The notes beneath the pieces were generated by a model that was not told where the DNA came from, did no database searches, and was given only the letters and a program-made list of their open reading frames with translations. From a virus: a DNA stretch of 42,316 nucleotides. Made by a program: the position numbers and the translations under genes. Below are positions 1 to 6,832 of the stretch, in pieces (position 1 is the stretch's first letter; each line of letters starts with the position of its first letter). The stretch is from the IMG/VR virus record IMGVR_UViG_3300030329_005397, positions 1 through 42,316 of that record. One strand, written 5' to 3'.

Positions 1-77
1 AAATCCCCTCCAAGAGGAAACTGGCTGAAGGTATTGATGCGGCTCGCCCATTCGGTTACCTGATCGGAACCGTTTTT
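1..77. repeat. Exact 77-bp direct repeat, copy 1 (copy 2 at 41438-41514)
   Basis: Bases 1-77 are identical to 41438-41514. The match then decays into a diverged but recognisable similarity up to about base 155 (41592). Both copies lie inside paralogous fibre genes in the same orientation. A contig that begins exactly at the edge of an exact repeat is typical of a de Bruijn assembly break. Confidence 0.9.
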
Positions 78-233
78 GGTAACGCCCGATCCAGCGTCCA
101 AATGAATGACCGGCTCCGTTTCCGTACTTGTTCCGTCGTCCAAGGCGTAGCCCGATGCCACCGCAGGAGCCGCTGGCCCCGCCGCGAAGGCTCCGCCGCG
201 CCAACCTCTGGCCGTTATGGGCGGCCAGGTCAT
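1..233 (-). CDS. Lectin-type tail fibre/spike protein, N-terminal part (runs off the left end)
   Basis: The gene starts with ATG at 233, which shares its A with the TGA stop of the upstream gene (TGATG overlap), and it is open to base 1. It encodes 77 residues and continues outside the window. From about residue 26 (YALDDGTSTET) it is nearly identical to the first part of the 277-residue protein at 40804-41637, including DAGSGVTKNGSDQVTEWA and FPLGGD. The first 25 residues differ and are rich in Gly, Ala and Pro. By that similarity it should be a second fibre or spike subunit with a concanavalin A/LamG-like fold. The function is inferred from position after other virion genes and from the paralogue. 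The end at base 1 is an assembly end, not a stop codon. Confidence 0.75.
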   Translation of the reverse strand, partial: MTWPPITARGWRGGAFAAGPAAPAVASGYALDDGTSTETEPVIHLDAGSGVTKNGSDQVTEWASRINTFSQFPLGGD

Positions 234-718
234 CAGTAACCCTGCTCGATGGTGAGCCCCAGGCGAAGGACCACGCTGCCTCCCCCGTAATTAGTTGCGC
301 TGCCTCGGAGAATGATTGCTCCGTAAAGCTGACCGTTCGCGGTGTCGAAAGCTATCGGGGAGAAGGCGGCCGGGATGGCCACCTTGTTGTCGGTCAAATC
401 AGTATAAGTTTCGGAGGAGTCGATCTTGCCGATGAGGGTGGCGGCGTCTGCGTCGGACACGGAAGGCGCTGAATCCGGCGAGCCGAAATCCGGGGCCGTC
501 TGCTTGTCCGAAAACCAGAACTCGATCTGGCTCCCCAGATCGGCCTGGTCGACGATTACGGCGTTGTTGATCGTGCCGATGGTGCGGCCGGTGCCGACGG
601 CGATGGCTATTCCCTCGACCAGGAGGTCGCCGGTGGCGTATTCCGAGCCGGGCATCGTTATCGTGGTATCCACTACTTTCGTTCTGAAATTTGCTACGTT
701 GCTTGAATTTGCTCCCAT
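233..718 (-). CDS. Putative virion/tail-associated beta-rich protein, 161 aa
   Basis: This is a hypothetical protein in the capsid-to-tail part of the structural operon. It starts with MGANSSNVANF and has no membrane segment. It has alternating hydrophobic stretches (TITMPG, AVIVDQADLG, GAIILRGSATNYGGGSVVLRLGLTIEQGY) typical of beta-sandwich virion proteins. A good Shine-Dalgarno (AGGAAG) precedes the ATG. The stop overlaps the start of the lectin-type fibre gene and the upstream adaptor gene ends 18 bases away, so it is co-translated with tail genes. A minor head-completion or fibre-anchoring role is likely, but no specific family is recognised. Confidence 0.7.
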   Translation of the reverse strand: MGANSSNVANFRTKVVDTTITMPGSEYATGDLLVEGIAIAVGTGRTIGTINNAVIVDQADLGSQIEFWFSDKQTAPDFGSPDSAPSVSDADAATLIGKIDSSETYTDLTDNKVAIPAAFSPIAFDTANGQLYGAIILRGSATNYGGGSVVLRLGLTIEQGY

Positions 719-736
719 GATGCTTCCTGGTTGTCG

Positions 737-1618
737 TTAACTGAATACGGTGCCGACCGATGCCACCTCTCCCTGTTGCGGAAGGCCGATGGCGTCGGCC
801 GCGTGCTCTAAATGCTCGAAAGCCCGTCGCTCCTCGGCGATGGACTTTCCGGTCTGGCCGTCGGCGGCCAGGAAATCGCTGTATGCGGCCCGGACGACGA
901 AGGGCCGGAGGATCCAGGGGAAGTCCACCTTGGTCCAGTATGCGGTGTTGTCCGGCGTCCTGGCGGGCGAGTTCGTATGGGCCTGTATGCAGACGGCGCA
1001 CTCGCCGGAGTTCTGGGCCCCGAGGGCGGTGCCTTCGTCCCAGACCAAATCGCCGACGTAATAATTGGCGGTCGTGTTTTCGTAGAGGGTGCCGGTGAAT
1101 TCGGGTGGGCGCTTGCGGAATTCGACAAATACCTGGTTGCCGGCCAGGCTGCTCACTTGGATGCCGTTCTCGCTCATCTCGAAATTCAGCCGGCCCGGCG
1201 TCGTGTTCTTCCTGGGGTTCCGCTCGTAGATCCCCTTGACGTCGCCGAGCTTGGTCTTGCCGGTTTGCTCGTAAGCAATGTATCGGTCCCATTCTCCCAG
1301 GTTGTCGGACCACTTGGTCGCGTCCGACAGGGCGGCGGTGTTGGAATTGGCCAGGGAAATGTAATATTTCTTGCCGGTCGGATCCCACACGATGTCGTCA
1401 ATGGCGTAGGTCCCGTCGTCGTCGAAGTCGGGCCGGTACTGGCGTTGCTCGAGGAGCATCATTTCCGGCCACCATTCCCAGGTCCAGGCTTCTCGCAGGC
1501 GCTCGTTTATATATTCGCCGAAGTCTGCTTGGACGTTTGCAATCTGCGTGTAGTCGAGGCCGTCGTGCCGGCATATGCCTTGCATCACGCCCCGGAAGCT
1601 GGTCGCCCTCATGCTCAT
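737..1618 (-). CDS. Putative tail adaptor/connector protein with two carbohydrate-binding-module-like inserts, 293 aa
   Basis: The ATG at 1618 is chosen because it forms an ATGA overlap with the stop of the upstream gene. The open frame continues to 1999, but that part is antisense-like shadow of the 134-aa gene. The N-terminal and C-terminal helical parts (VQADFGEYINERLREAWTW; ILRPFVVRAAYSDFLAADGQ) resemble the helical adaptor that sits under podovirus portals. Between them are two segments with the aromatic spacing of CBM5/12-like modules: YAIDDIVWDPTGKKYYISL...ATKWSD and YYVGDLVWDEG...AYWTKV. The gene follows the capsid genes and precedes the fibres, as expected for an adaptor. The family assignment is by pattern only. 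Confidence 0.6.
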   Translation of the reverse strand: MSMRATSFRGVMQGICRHDGLDYTQIANVQADFGEYINERLREAWTWEWWPEMMLLEQRQYRPDFDDDGTYAIDDIVWDPTGKKYYISLANSNTAALSDATKWSDNLGEWDRYIAYEQTGKTKLGDVKGIYERNPRKNTTPGRLNFEMSENGIQVSSLAGNQVFVEFRKRPPEFTGTLYENTTANYYVGDLVWDEGTALGAQNSGECAVCIQAHTNSPARTPDNTAYWTKVDFPWILRPFVVRAAYSDFLAADGQTGKSIAEERRAFEHLEHAADAIGLPQQGEVASVGTVFS

Positions 1619-2019
1619 TGCGAGCCCTGGTCGGCGTGAACGATCGTCTTTACCTTGCGGCCGGCGTGATCGTACAAATAAGTTTTGGCCATACTGGGCA
1701 GTCGGCCTCGGCCGGTCGCCCTGGAGCTGCCTCCGTGGCCGGTCTGGATCTTCTCGCTTCTCGAGTCGACCCTGCATTGGGGATTGTCGCGGAGAAATTC
1801 CTTCACGAATTGCGGATCCTTCCAGGCTTCGTAGCCCAGGCGTTGGCCCCAGTAGTGGAAGAATTCCGGGCGTATCTGAAAGGCGACCTCTCCCTGGTCG
1901 CCGAAGAACCGCCGGCGCCCGGTGGCGGCCGCGGCCTTTACCTGGAGATTCTCGGCCTTGCGCAGCTTCATGTGCCGCCCGGTCCGGAACTCCTCGCAAA
2001 CTTGATCGAAACTTACCAT
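1615..2019 (-). CDS. Conserved-looking virion-operon protein, 134 aa, function unknown
   Basis: The small protein starts MVSFDQVCEEF. Its centre (FFGDQGEVAFQIRPEFFHYW) is aromatic-rich, followed by AWKDPQFVKEFLRDNP and a basic, Gly/Ser/Arg-rich C-terminus. There is no signal peptide or membrane helix. It lies just after the intrinsic terminator at 2032-2060, so its expression depends on read-through or on a promoter near the terminator. It is coupled by ATGA to the adaptor gene. An internal Met at residue 17 is an alternative start; the first ATG is kept because an AGG-type ribosome site lies 6 bases upstream. Genes in this position between capsid and adaptor are often head-completion or minor capsid proteins, but I do not recognise a family. 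Confidence 0.7.
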   Translation of the reverse strand: MVSFDQVCEEFRTGRHMKLRKAENLQVKAAAATGRRRFFGDQGEVAFQIRPEFFHYWGQRLGYEAWKDPQFVKEFLRDNPQCRVDSRSEKIQTGHGGSSRATGRGRLPSMAKTYLYDHAGRKVKTIVHADQGSQ

Positions 2020-2031
2020 TTTACCTGGGGG

Positions 2032-2060
2032 AAAAGGGCGAGGGTGATCAGTCCTCGCCC
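2032..2060 (-). terminator. Intrinsic terminator after the capsid/decoration genes
   Basis: The arms GGGCGAGG (2036-2043) and CCTCGCCC (2053-2060) pair perfectly (8 bp, 9-base loop). On the minus strand they are followed by TTTT. The structure lies between the decoration gene (ends 2101) and the 134-aa gene (starts 2019). It would lower expression of tail genes relative to capsid genes. Confidence 0.75.
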
Positions 2061-2100
2061 GTACCCCAATTTTCCGATTTGACTCGAAACTAGATTACAC

Positions 2101-2625
2101 TCAAGCCGCCGCGATGGCCTGGTGGCCGGAGCGGATCTTGAAATATAAGTCGAGGATCCCGCGGTCCAAGTCGCCCAGGACTTTGCCGGAATCGGCCCCT
2201 ATGGTGATGATCACCTTGGCGTTGGTCGCCGCGGTGAAGGTCAGTCCGTTGTTCGCGATGGGCTCGGCGTGATGCACCGGGTTGTCTCCCTCGATGTACT
2301 TCTTCGCCGCCAGGTACTGGTCGGTATCATCCGGGTTGCCGACGAGGAAGGTCGAGTCGTTGACCGCCGCGGTGCCCGAGTTCTCCACGCTGGTGAAGGC
2401 CCGGGTCAGCTTGTAGCCGACGCACTCGATGTAGACCGGCGCGGCCGCGGTTGGTGCCTGCGGAAGCGAGACTGTGAAGGTCGCGTCGTCTCCGGCCGAC
2501 GTGACCGTAACCAGGTCGGCGTGCGTGAAGCGAAGCCCGTGCGTGGCCCCGTTGTTGAGACCGGCCGCTTCCTGGGCCAAGAGAGGCCGAAGTCGGTCGG
2601 ATGATGTTAATGCTACTGTAGCCAT
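2101..2625 (-). CDS. Putative capsid decoration/stabilising protein, 174 aa
   Basis: The protein directly follows the major capsid gene, 15 bases downstream, with a strong ribosome site (GGGGAGGA). It starts MATVALTSSDRL and is Ala/Thr/Val rich. It has several beta-strand-like segments (ATFTVSLPQAP, VYIECVGYKL, LTFTAATNAKVIITIG) and no Cys pairs or membrane segment. Size, composition and place immediately after the capsid gene fit a decoration or cement protein, or a small head fibre. That role is inferred from synteny, not from a recognised signature. The gene ends 40 bases before a strong terminator, so scaffold, capsid and this protein form the highly expressed head unit. Confidence 0.65.
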   Translation of the reverse strand: MATVALTSSDRLRPLLAQEAAGLNNGATHGLRFTHADLVTVTSAGDDATFTVSLPQAPTAAAPVYIECVGYKLTRAFTSVENSGTAAVNDSTFLVGNPDDTDQYLAAKKYIEGDNPVHHAEPIANNGLTFTAATNAKVIITIGADSGKVLGDLDRGILDLYFKIRSGHQAIAAA

Positions 2626-2640
2626 TGAGTTATCCTCCCC

Positions 2641-3648
2641 TTAGCTGGTTGAATTAATGGGAATCATGCAGAGCGGATTGTCGATCATCAGCATGAAGAT
2701 GGCGTCGATGATGCGCTTGTGTCCGCCGCCTTGGTACTCCTGCTTGACCACGCGGGGCAAGCGAGTGTAGGCGAGGCCGCACATGCTCATGTCGGCGAAG
2801 ATGCCCACCTTGTGAGTGGTGGCCGCGTCGGCTCCGGTGGCCGCCGCCGTCTTGAGAAAGCTCGAGACGTGGAGGTCGTAGGTGCCGGTGTCGAGGACCA
2901 GGCGATCGATGGTGTTGATCATCTGGTTCGAGCTGGCTTCCTGGTTGAAGGTCCGGGAGGACACTTGCGTCGCTCCGGAAACCGTCTGGTAGGTCGTGAA
3001 GTCGGTGAACTTCTGCTTGAGCTCGATGCCGACGAAACCGTCCAAACTGACGGGCCCCTTCTTCTGCTTGTAGCTGGATTGACCCAGCCCGTTAAAGATG
3101 GTCTCGGTGAAGTTGGCCAGAGTGTCGGCGTGCTTCGACGCGGCAGGCGTGCGAAACGAACTAGGCACGTCGTATGCGGACCAGCTTGTATCGGTCCACT
3201 TGAAGATGCCACGCGTCTCGTTGCCCTGGTCCACTCCGTTGTCGCGGGCGGAGTCTGCGTCGGAGAGGCAGCGCTTCTCGATGATCCGCTTCAAGCTCAC
3301 GAGTCCGTCGCTGACCTGTGCCTTGATGGCGGACCCCTTGACTCCGGCTTGCGTCATTGCGTCCTCGGAAAAGTCCGAGACCCCGACGTTGTGCCAGACT
3401 TTCTGGGAAACGCCGGTGAGCTCTTCTGCCTGGAGGCTGGAGAACTCGGTCGCGTCGACCCCGTCGAGCACGCCCTGGTGACTCACTTCCGGATAGGCTT
3501 TCGCCTGCCAGTAATGCAAAACTTGCTGCGGCTTGGTGCGTTTTTGTATCATCGACGTGAAAGGCGTCGATTCGGATTCGACGACGGAGATCAAGTCGGC
3601 CCAATCGGTCGGCTTGGCTACGGCGTCTTTTTCATATAAGATAGCCAT
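2641..3648 (-). CDS. Major capsid protein, 335 aa
   Basis: This is the expected major head protein. It follows the scaffold gene, has the strongest-looking ribosome site in the head region (AAGGAGG upstream of ATG 3648) and is followed by a decoration gene and terminator. The N-terminal segment (ADLISVVESESTPFTSMIQK, then a Trp-containing strand HYWQAKAYPEVSHQG) matches the N-arm style of HK97-fold capsid proteins of the SU10-like type. The rest alternates strands and helices, including SLKRIIEKRCLSDADSARDN and DRLVLDTGTYDLHVSSF. No protease gene or protease fusion is visible nearby. The HK97 assignment rests on this local similarity and on synteny. Confidence 0.8.
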   Translation of the reverse strand: MAILYEKDAVAKPTDWADLISVVESESTPFTSMIQKRTKPQQVLHYWQAKAYPEVSHQGVLDGVDATEFSSLQAEELTGVSQKVWHNVGVSDFSEDAMTQAGVKGSAIKAQVSDGLVSLKRIIEKRCLSDADSARDNGVDQGNETRGIFKWTDTSWSAYDVPSSFRTPAASKHADTLANFTETIFNGLGQSSYKQKKGPVSLDGFVGIELKQKFTDFTTYQTVSGATQVSSRTFNQEASSNQMINTIDRLVLDTGTYDLHVSSFLKTAAATGADAATTHKVGIFADMSMCGLAYTRLPRVVKQEYQGGGHKRIIDAIFMLMIDNPLCMIPINSTS

Positions 3649-3681
3649 GTGTAAATTCCCTCCTTGGAAATCGTGGTTGGT

Positions 3682-4668
3682 TTATAGTCCCAGCATTTCT
3701 CCGACTACTGCTTCCAGGTTTCCGTTGGCGGCCGCTTGGGCCCGCTCCTTGGTCAGTCCGGTCGTCCTCCCCCTCGCCGGCGCCGCCGGTCCGGGTCCGC
3801 CCATCGGCATCGCCTCGGTGGGAACCACCGGGGGAGCCGCCTGCGCGTTGGTCGAGATCGAGCCCTCGCCGCTCTTTTCGGCGTAGATGTCTCGAGCCGC
3901 GTGCCCCAGGAGCACCAGGGCCGACGGATCGACCTTGAGCAGTTCCTGGAACGGCTTGGTGTTGTAGAGCCTGGCGGCTTCCTCGAAGCCGGGCAGGTTC
4001 TTGTCGGCCAGAAAAGGGAACTTCTCGACCGCCCTTCGCTCGACGCCCTGGCGCTTGGCCAGGCGTTGTCGCGCCTCGGGAATCTTGATGAGCAGCTCCT
4101 CCTCCACCTGGGCCCGTCGCTCGCGCACTTCGTCCTCGGACCAGTCCGGGTCGTTGTCCTCCCCGGATCCGACGTAGCCGTGCTCGTTGCGTATTGCCCA
4201 GGCTTTGAACTCGACCAGAGTTCTTTCCTTCTTATCCAATTCGGCTTGAGACATTCCCGCGTAAGGGTCATCCGATCGGATCACGATCGAGGGTTCGGCC
4301 TGGGCGGTTTTGGCCGCCTTGAGCTTTTCCTCGAGATCGCGCTGGACGGATCTCTCGTTCTCGAGTTGTTCCTCCAGTTCCTTGCGCTTGCTCACCTCCT
4401 TGCCGATCCTCTTGTCGATGCTTTGCTGCACCTCCAAGGGCAACGGTTTCCTGGCCGCCGAATCGGGGGCCGGGTTCGTTTCGATTTCGCCTTCGCTCGC
4501 GGTGGCTTCCGCCCCTTCGTTTTCGGGCTTTCGATCGAACACGCCGGGGGCCAGATCGGCCCTCGCGGATTCGAGCAATTCGAGCGTATCATCTCCAGCG
4601 GTTTGAGTCGGCTGTTCGCCGCCGGTCGGAGCCGCAGTCTCCGTACCTTGTTCTAATGTCTGATTCAT
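3682..4668 (-). CDS. Putative scaffolding protein, 328 aa
   Basis: The protein is acidic and Glu/Ala/Gln-rich, with no Cys in the stretches inspected. It has a low-complexity N-terminus and a long coiled coil (LEVQQSIDKRIGKEVSKRK, ELEEQLENERSVQRDLEEKL), followed by helices and a Pro/Gly-rich linker near the C-terminus. This composition and its place just before the major capsid gene are typical of phage scaffolds, which nucleate shell assembly and leave the procapsid. ATG 4668 (MNQTLEQGTET) is preferred over the longer open frame to 4749. It has an AAGGA ribosome site upstream, and the extension lies in promoter-like, repeat-bearing DNA. It is the first gene of the head unit after the attachment region. 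Confidence 0.75.
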   Translation of the reverse strand: MNQTLEQGTETAAPTGGEQPTQTAGDDTLELLESARADLAPGVFDRKPENEGAEATASEGEIETNPAPDSAARKPLPLEVQQSIDKRIGKEVSKRKELEEQLENERSVQRDLEEKLKAAKTAQAEPSIVIRSDDPYAGMSQAELDKKERTLVEFKAWAIRNEHGYVGSGEDNDPDWSEDEVRERRAQVEEELLIKIPEARQRLAKRQGVERRAVEKFPFLADKNLPGFEEAARLYNTKPFQELLKVDPSALVLLGHAARDIYAEKSGEGSISTNAQAAPPVVPTEAMPMGGPGPAAPARGRTTGLTKERAQAAANGNLEAVVGEMLGL

Positions 4669-4704
4669 CTCATGGATTGTCCTTCCAAGCAGGATTGAAA
4701 ATCC

Positions 4705-4734
4705 ACTAAACGAGGAGCCCCGGAAGCTGGTCAA
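4705..4734 (-). promoter_or_regulatory. Possible promoter for the scaffold/capsid unit
   Basis: On the minus strand TTGACC (4734-4729) is followed after 18 bases by TTTAGT (4710-4705), about 37 bases before the scaffold start. The -35 box is good and the -10 box weak. A promoter is needed here because the upstream integrase is on the other strand, but this exact site is only a candidate. Confidence 0.3.
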
Positions 4735-4750
4735 GGGACCGACTTCCATC

Positions 4751-4776
4751 CCGACTCGTACCGACTCGTACCGACT
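4751..4776. repeat. Short tandem direct repeat upstream of the scaffold unit
   Basis: CCGACTCGTA occurs twice in tandem (4751-4770), followed by a partial third copy CCGACT. It lies between the scaffold promoter area and the integrase arm sites. It could be a regulator or excisionase binding site, but nothing more can be shown. Confidence 0.5.
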
Positions 4777-4804
4777 TTACTTCGACCGCGAAAACACGCG
4801 AACT

Positions 4805-4838
4805 CCCACCAACTTGTGTAGCAACTTGTGTATCAGTT
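4805..4838. promoter_or_regulatory. Arm-type integrase site pair, left of attP core
   Basis: Two copies of AACTTGTGTA start at 4811 and 4823 (12-bp spacing), preceded by CCCACC and followed by TCAG. The same block in the same orientation recurs at 5051-5081 on the other side of the core. Direct repeats flanking a tRNA-type core next to the integrase gene are the usual look of arm-type binding sites. The assignment is inferred from pattern and position. Confidence 0.6.
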
Positions 4839-4909
4839 GAACCCTATGACTTTTTTTTTCGGCTTGTTTCCGGGGCCCGCGGGACGCCCTTCCATTTGCG
4901 CCATATTGG

Positions 4910-4954
4910 TTCGGGACGCAGAGGTCGCTGGTTCAAATCCAGTCGTCCCGACCA
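4910..4954 (+). other. attP: attP core: 3' half of a tRNA-Pro(CGG) gene
   Basis: The sequence reads from the anticodon loop (TTCGGGA) through the 3' anticodon strand (CGCAG), variable loop, a perfect T arm (CTGG-TTCAAAT-CCAG) and 3' acceptor strand to the CCA end. No matching D arm or 5' acceptor half lies upstream, so it is not a working tRNA gene. Phages that integrate into tRNA genes carry exactly such a 3' segment, so that the host tRNA is restored on insertion. The integrase gene starts 218 bases away and repeats flank the core. The expected host target is tRNA-Pro with anticodon CGG. Confidence 0.85.
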
Positions 4955-5050
4955 GCTTGAAATAGCCGATTTCCGGCTGTAGCCCAGTTCAGAAGAGGGA
5001 AGGGAAATCCGTTGCAGATAGACTCGGATGGACACGGATGGACAGGGATA

Positions 5051-5081
5051 CCCACCAATTTGTGTATCAATTTGTGTATCA
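5051..5081. promoter_or_regulatory. Arm-type integrase site pair, right of attP core
   Basis: Two copies of AATTTGTGTA start at 5057 and 5069, with the same 12-bp spacing, the same CCCACC prefix and TCAG suffix as the block at 4805-4838. The block lies between the attP core and the integrase start. Integrase binding here could also repress its own promoter. Confidence 0.6.
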
Positions 5082-5172
5082 GATGGGTTTGACAAGCGGG
5101 GGTGGTTCAACACTCTTTTGATGCAGATTGCGACGACCCGCATCACCCAATTAACTCAACTCGAAATCTCCA

Positions 5173-6729
5173 ATGAAAAATTCAGGAAAAAACAAGGACA
5201 CTAAATACCTACAAAAAAGGGACAATCTCTGGTATCTCAGAAAGCGTTTGAAGGGTGGAAGAACGATACTTAAATCGCTCGAAACTTCGGACCACCAGGA
5301 GGCCAAGAAACGGCGCAACCGGGAGCTCAAGAAACTGGAGCTCGGCGAGGACTCCTACTACAACCAAATCGACTCCAAGAAAGCGAAGCATTTCCCGACC
5401 GTGCAGGAGCTGGTCGACTGCTACCTGGATTGGGCCCAATACGTGAACGAGATCCGCAAGGGCCCGAATCCCCAAACCGCCCAGGGAAACGTCAATGTGT
5501 TCCTCCGGGTCCTCTGCGCCCGCTACGGTTTTCAACCCAACTCTTGCGGGAAGTCCTACGACGTTCCCGAGGAGATCGCCAACCTCCCGCTCTCGGTCGT
5601 GAACGGCGACCTTCCCCTGGACTACGATCATTATTCCTGGAAGCACGCGAAAGGCAGAAAAGACGATAGCCTCAAAGTCACCATCAACTCGAATATCCGC
5701 AAGTCCGCGGCCTTGTTCTCCTCCAAGTCGAAAGCCCCGATCTCTCCTCTGGAATGGTACGAGAAGCAGGGCCTCGCCCTTCCGGACTCGGTCAAGGATT
5801 TCGTCAAGGCCGCCGGCAAGTACTCGCTCCGAGCCGCCGCATACCAAAAGCCTCCTCAAAACTTAATCGACAAGACCTTTGCAGCGGCCGAGATCCTCAA
5901 GCGTGAGAACCCGGCCGTCGGGGCCGCCTTCGTGCTTTGCTACGACCTGGGCCTCCGGGCCGGCGAGGCCGCCTGGTGCCGCTGGGACTGGTTCGAGCTT
6001 CGGGAAGATGGCAACTGGACGGTCAACATCAAGAAGATCACCCAGGTCGTCGGCCAGGAAAAGGGATTCAAGGGCCCCAAGGCGTCGACCACAGAGCGGC
6101 CCGGCCGCACGATCGCGATCCCGGCCGAAACCGCGCAATGGCTGAACGACAACGTTCGCGTCGAACAGGTGGCCCGGCCGGAGCAACCCAAGGTCAAAAA
6201 GACCAAGATCGACTTCGAGCAGGCCGAGGAAATTCGCAGGCGTTTCGCAGAGGGCGGAGTGACCAAGCTCGCCCTGGCCAAGGAATTCGGAGTCAGCAAC
6301 GTATTCATCGCGAAAGTCATATCCGGCGAGAAGTGGAAGGCCCCCCTCGGGAAGCGCGAGCTACCGGAGGACGCCGGCGAGTACGTGCTCCCTGGCCTCA
6401 CGTTCACCGATCGCTACAAGGGTATCATCGCGGAACTGAACGCCTGGCTGCGAGACCTCGGCTGGACCAAGGAACCAGGCCCCGGCCACAACGGTTTCGA
6501 GAAAGCCGCTCACGAACTGCGCAAGCTCAAGGGCTCCGAATACTATTGCCACCCGGAACTCGGAGCGGTCCAGGCCCGGAACTTCCTCGGCCACTCCAGC
6601 GTCGTGACGACCGAAACCTATTACGCCGCCCTCGGCCGCGACCAGGTCAAGGTCTGCTACCCGCAAGTTTTACGCACCAAGGCGGCCAACGACTTCGACT
6701 CCTTCTTTCAGCATCAGCAGTCCGCGTAA
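5173..6729 (+). CDS. int: Tyrosine integrase with an inserted helix-turn-helix in the catalytic domain, 518 aa
   Basis: This site-specific recombinase inserts the phage at the tRNA-Pro site. The N-terminus (KYLQKRDNLWYLRKRLKGG, residues 11-29) is an arm-binding-like beta-rich domain, followed by a SAM-like core-binding region (about 75-220). Catalytic motifs are Arg262 in GLRAGE, HELR with His447 and Arg450, GHSS with His474, and the nucleophile Tyr483 or Tyr484 in TETYYAAL. Between the beta-strand/Lys region and HELR is an insert of roughly 45 residues (about 345-390: FEQAEEIRRRFAEGGVTKLA, then KEFGVSNVFIAKVISGEKW). The insert has the pattern of a homeodomain-like or resolvase-type helix-turn-helix. 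It makes the protein longer than common integrases of about 350-420 residues. The gene is alone on the plus strand and ends before a hairpin terminator. Confidence 0.93.
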   Translation: MKNSGKNKDTKYLQKRDNLWYLRKRLKGGRTILKSLETSDHQEAKKRRNRELKKLELGEDSYYNQIDSKKAKHFPTVQELVDCYLDWAQYVNEIRKGPNPQTAQGNVNVFLRVLCARYGFQPNSCGKSYDVPEEIANLPLSVVNGDLPLDYDHYSWKHAKGRKDDSLKVTINSNIRKSAALFSSKSKAPISPLEWYEKQGLALPDSVKDFVKAAGKYSLRAAAYQKPPQNLIDKTFAAAEILKRENPAVGAAFVLCYDLGLRAGEAAWCRWDWFELREDGNWTVNIKKITQVVGQEKGFKGPKASTTERPGRTIAIPAETAQWLNDNVRVEQVARPEQPKVKKTKIDFEQAEEIRRRFAEGGVTKLALAKEFGVSNVFIAKVISGEKWKAPLGKRELPEDAGEYVLPGLTFTDRYKGIIAELNAWLRDLGWTKEPGPGHNGFEKAAHELRKLKGSEYYCHPELGAVQARNFLGHSSVVTTETYYAALGRDQVKVCYPQVLRTKAANDFDSFFQHQQSA

Positions 6730-6752
6730 CCTTCAGAGGCCCGGAGGCCCAG

Positions 6753-6787
6753 GGGCCGTCACTCGAGAGGGTGGCGGCCCTTCTCTT
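6753..6787 (+). terminator. Terminator after the integrase gene
   Basis: GGGCCGTCAC (6753-6762) pairs with GTGGCGGCCC (6771-6780), one pair being G-U, across an 8-base loop. It is followed by TTCTCTT on the plus strand. It begins 24 bases after the integrase stop. Confidence 0.6.
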
Positions 6788-6832
6788 GTGTGCACGCGGG
6801 CTCGCGAAGCCCCTGTGCGTAAGCCCGGGACG

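Noticed and set aside
1619-1999. N-terminal extension of the adaptor protein
   Set aside because: It overlaps the 134-aa gene completely. The ATGA overlap at 1618 gives a better start.
4669-4749. N-terminal extension of the scaffold protein
   Set aside because: It lacks a ribosome site and runs into promoter-like and direct-repeat DNA. ATG 4668 has a good AAGGA.
4905-4954. Complete tRNA gene
   Set aside because: Only the 3' half from the anticodon loop is present. No D arm or 5' acceptor strand precedes it.
4844-5146. Minus-strand 100-aa open frame with SGRLDLNQRPLRPE
   Set aside because: LDLNQRPL is the well-known false translation of tRNA 3' ends. The frame overlies the attP core and arm sites.
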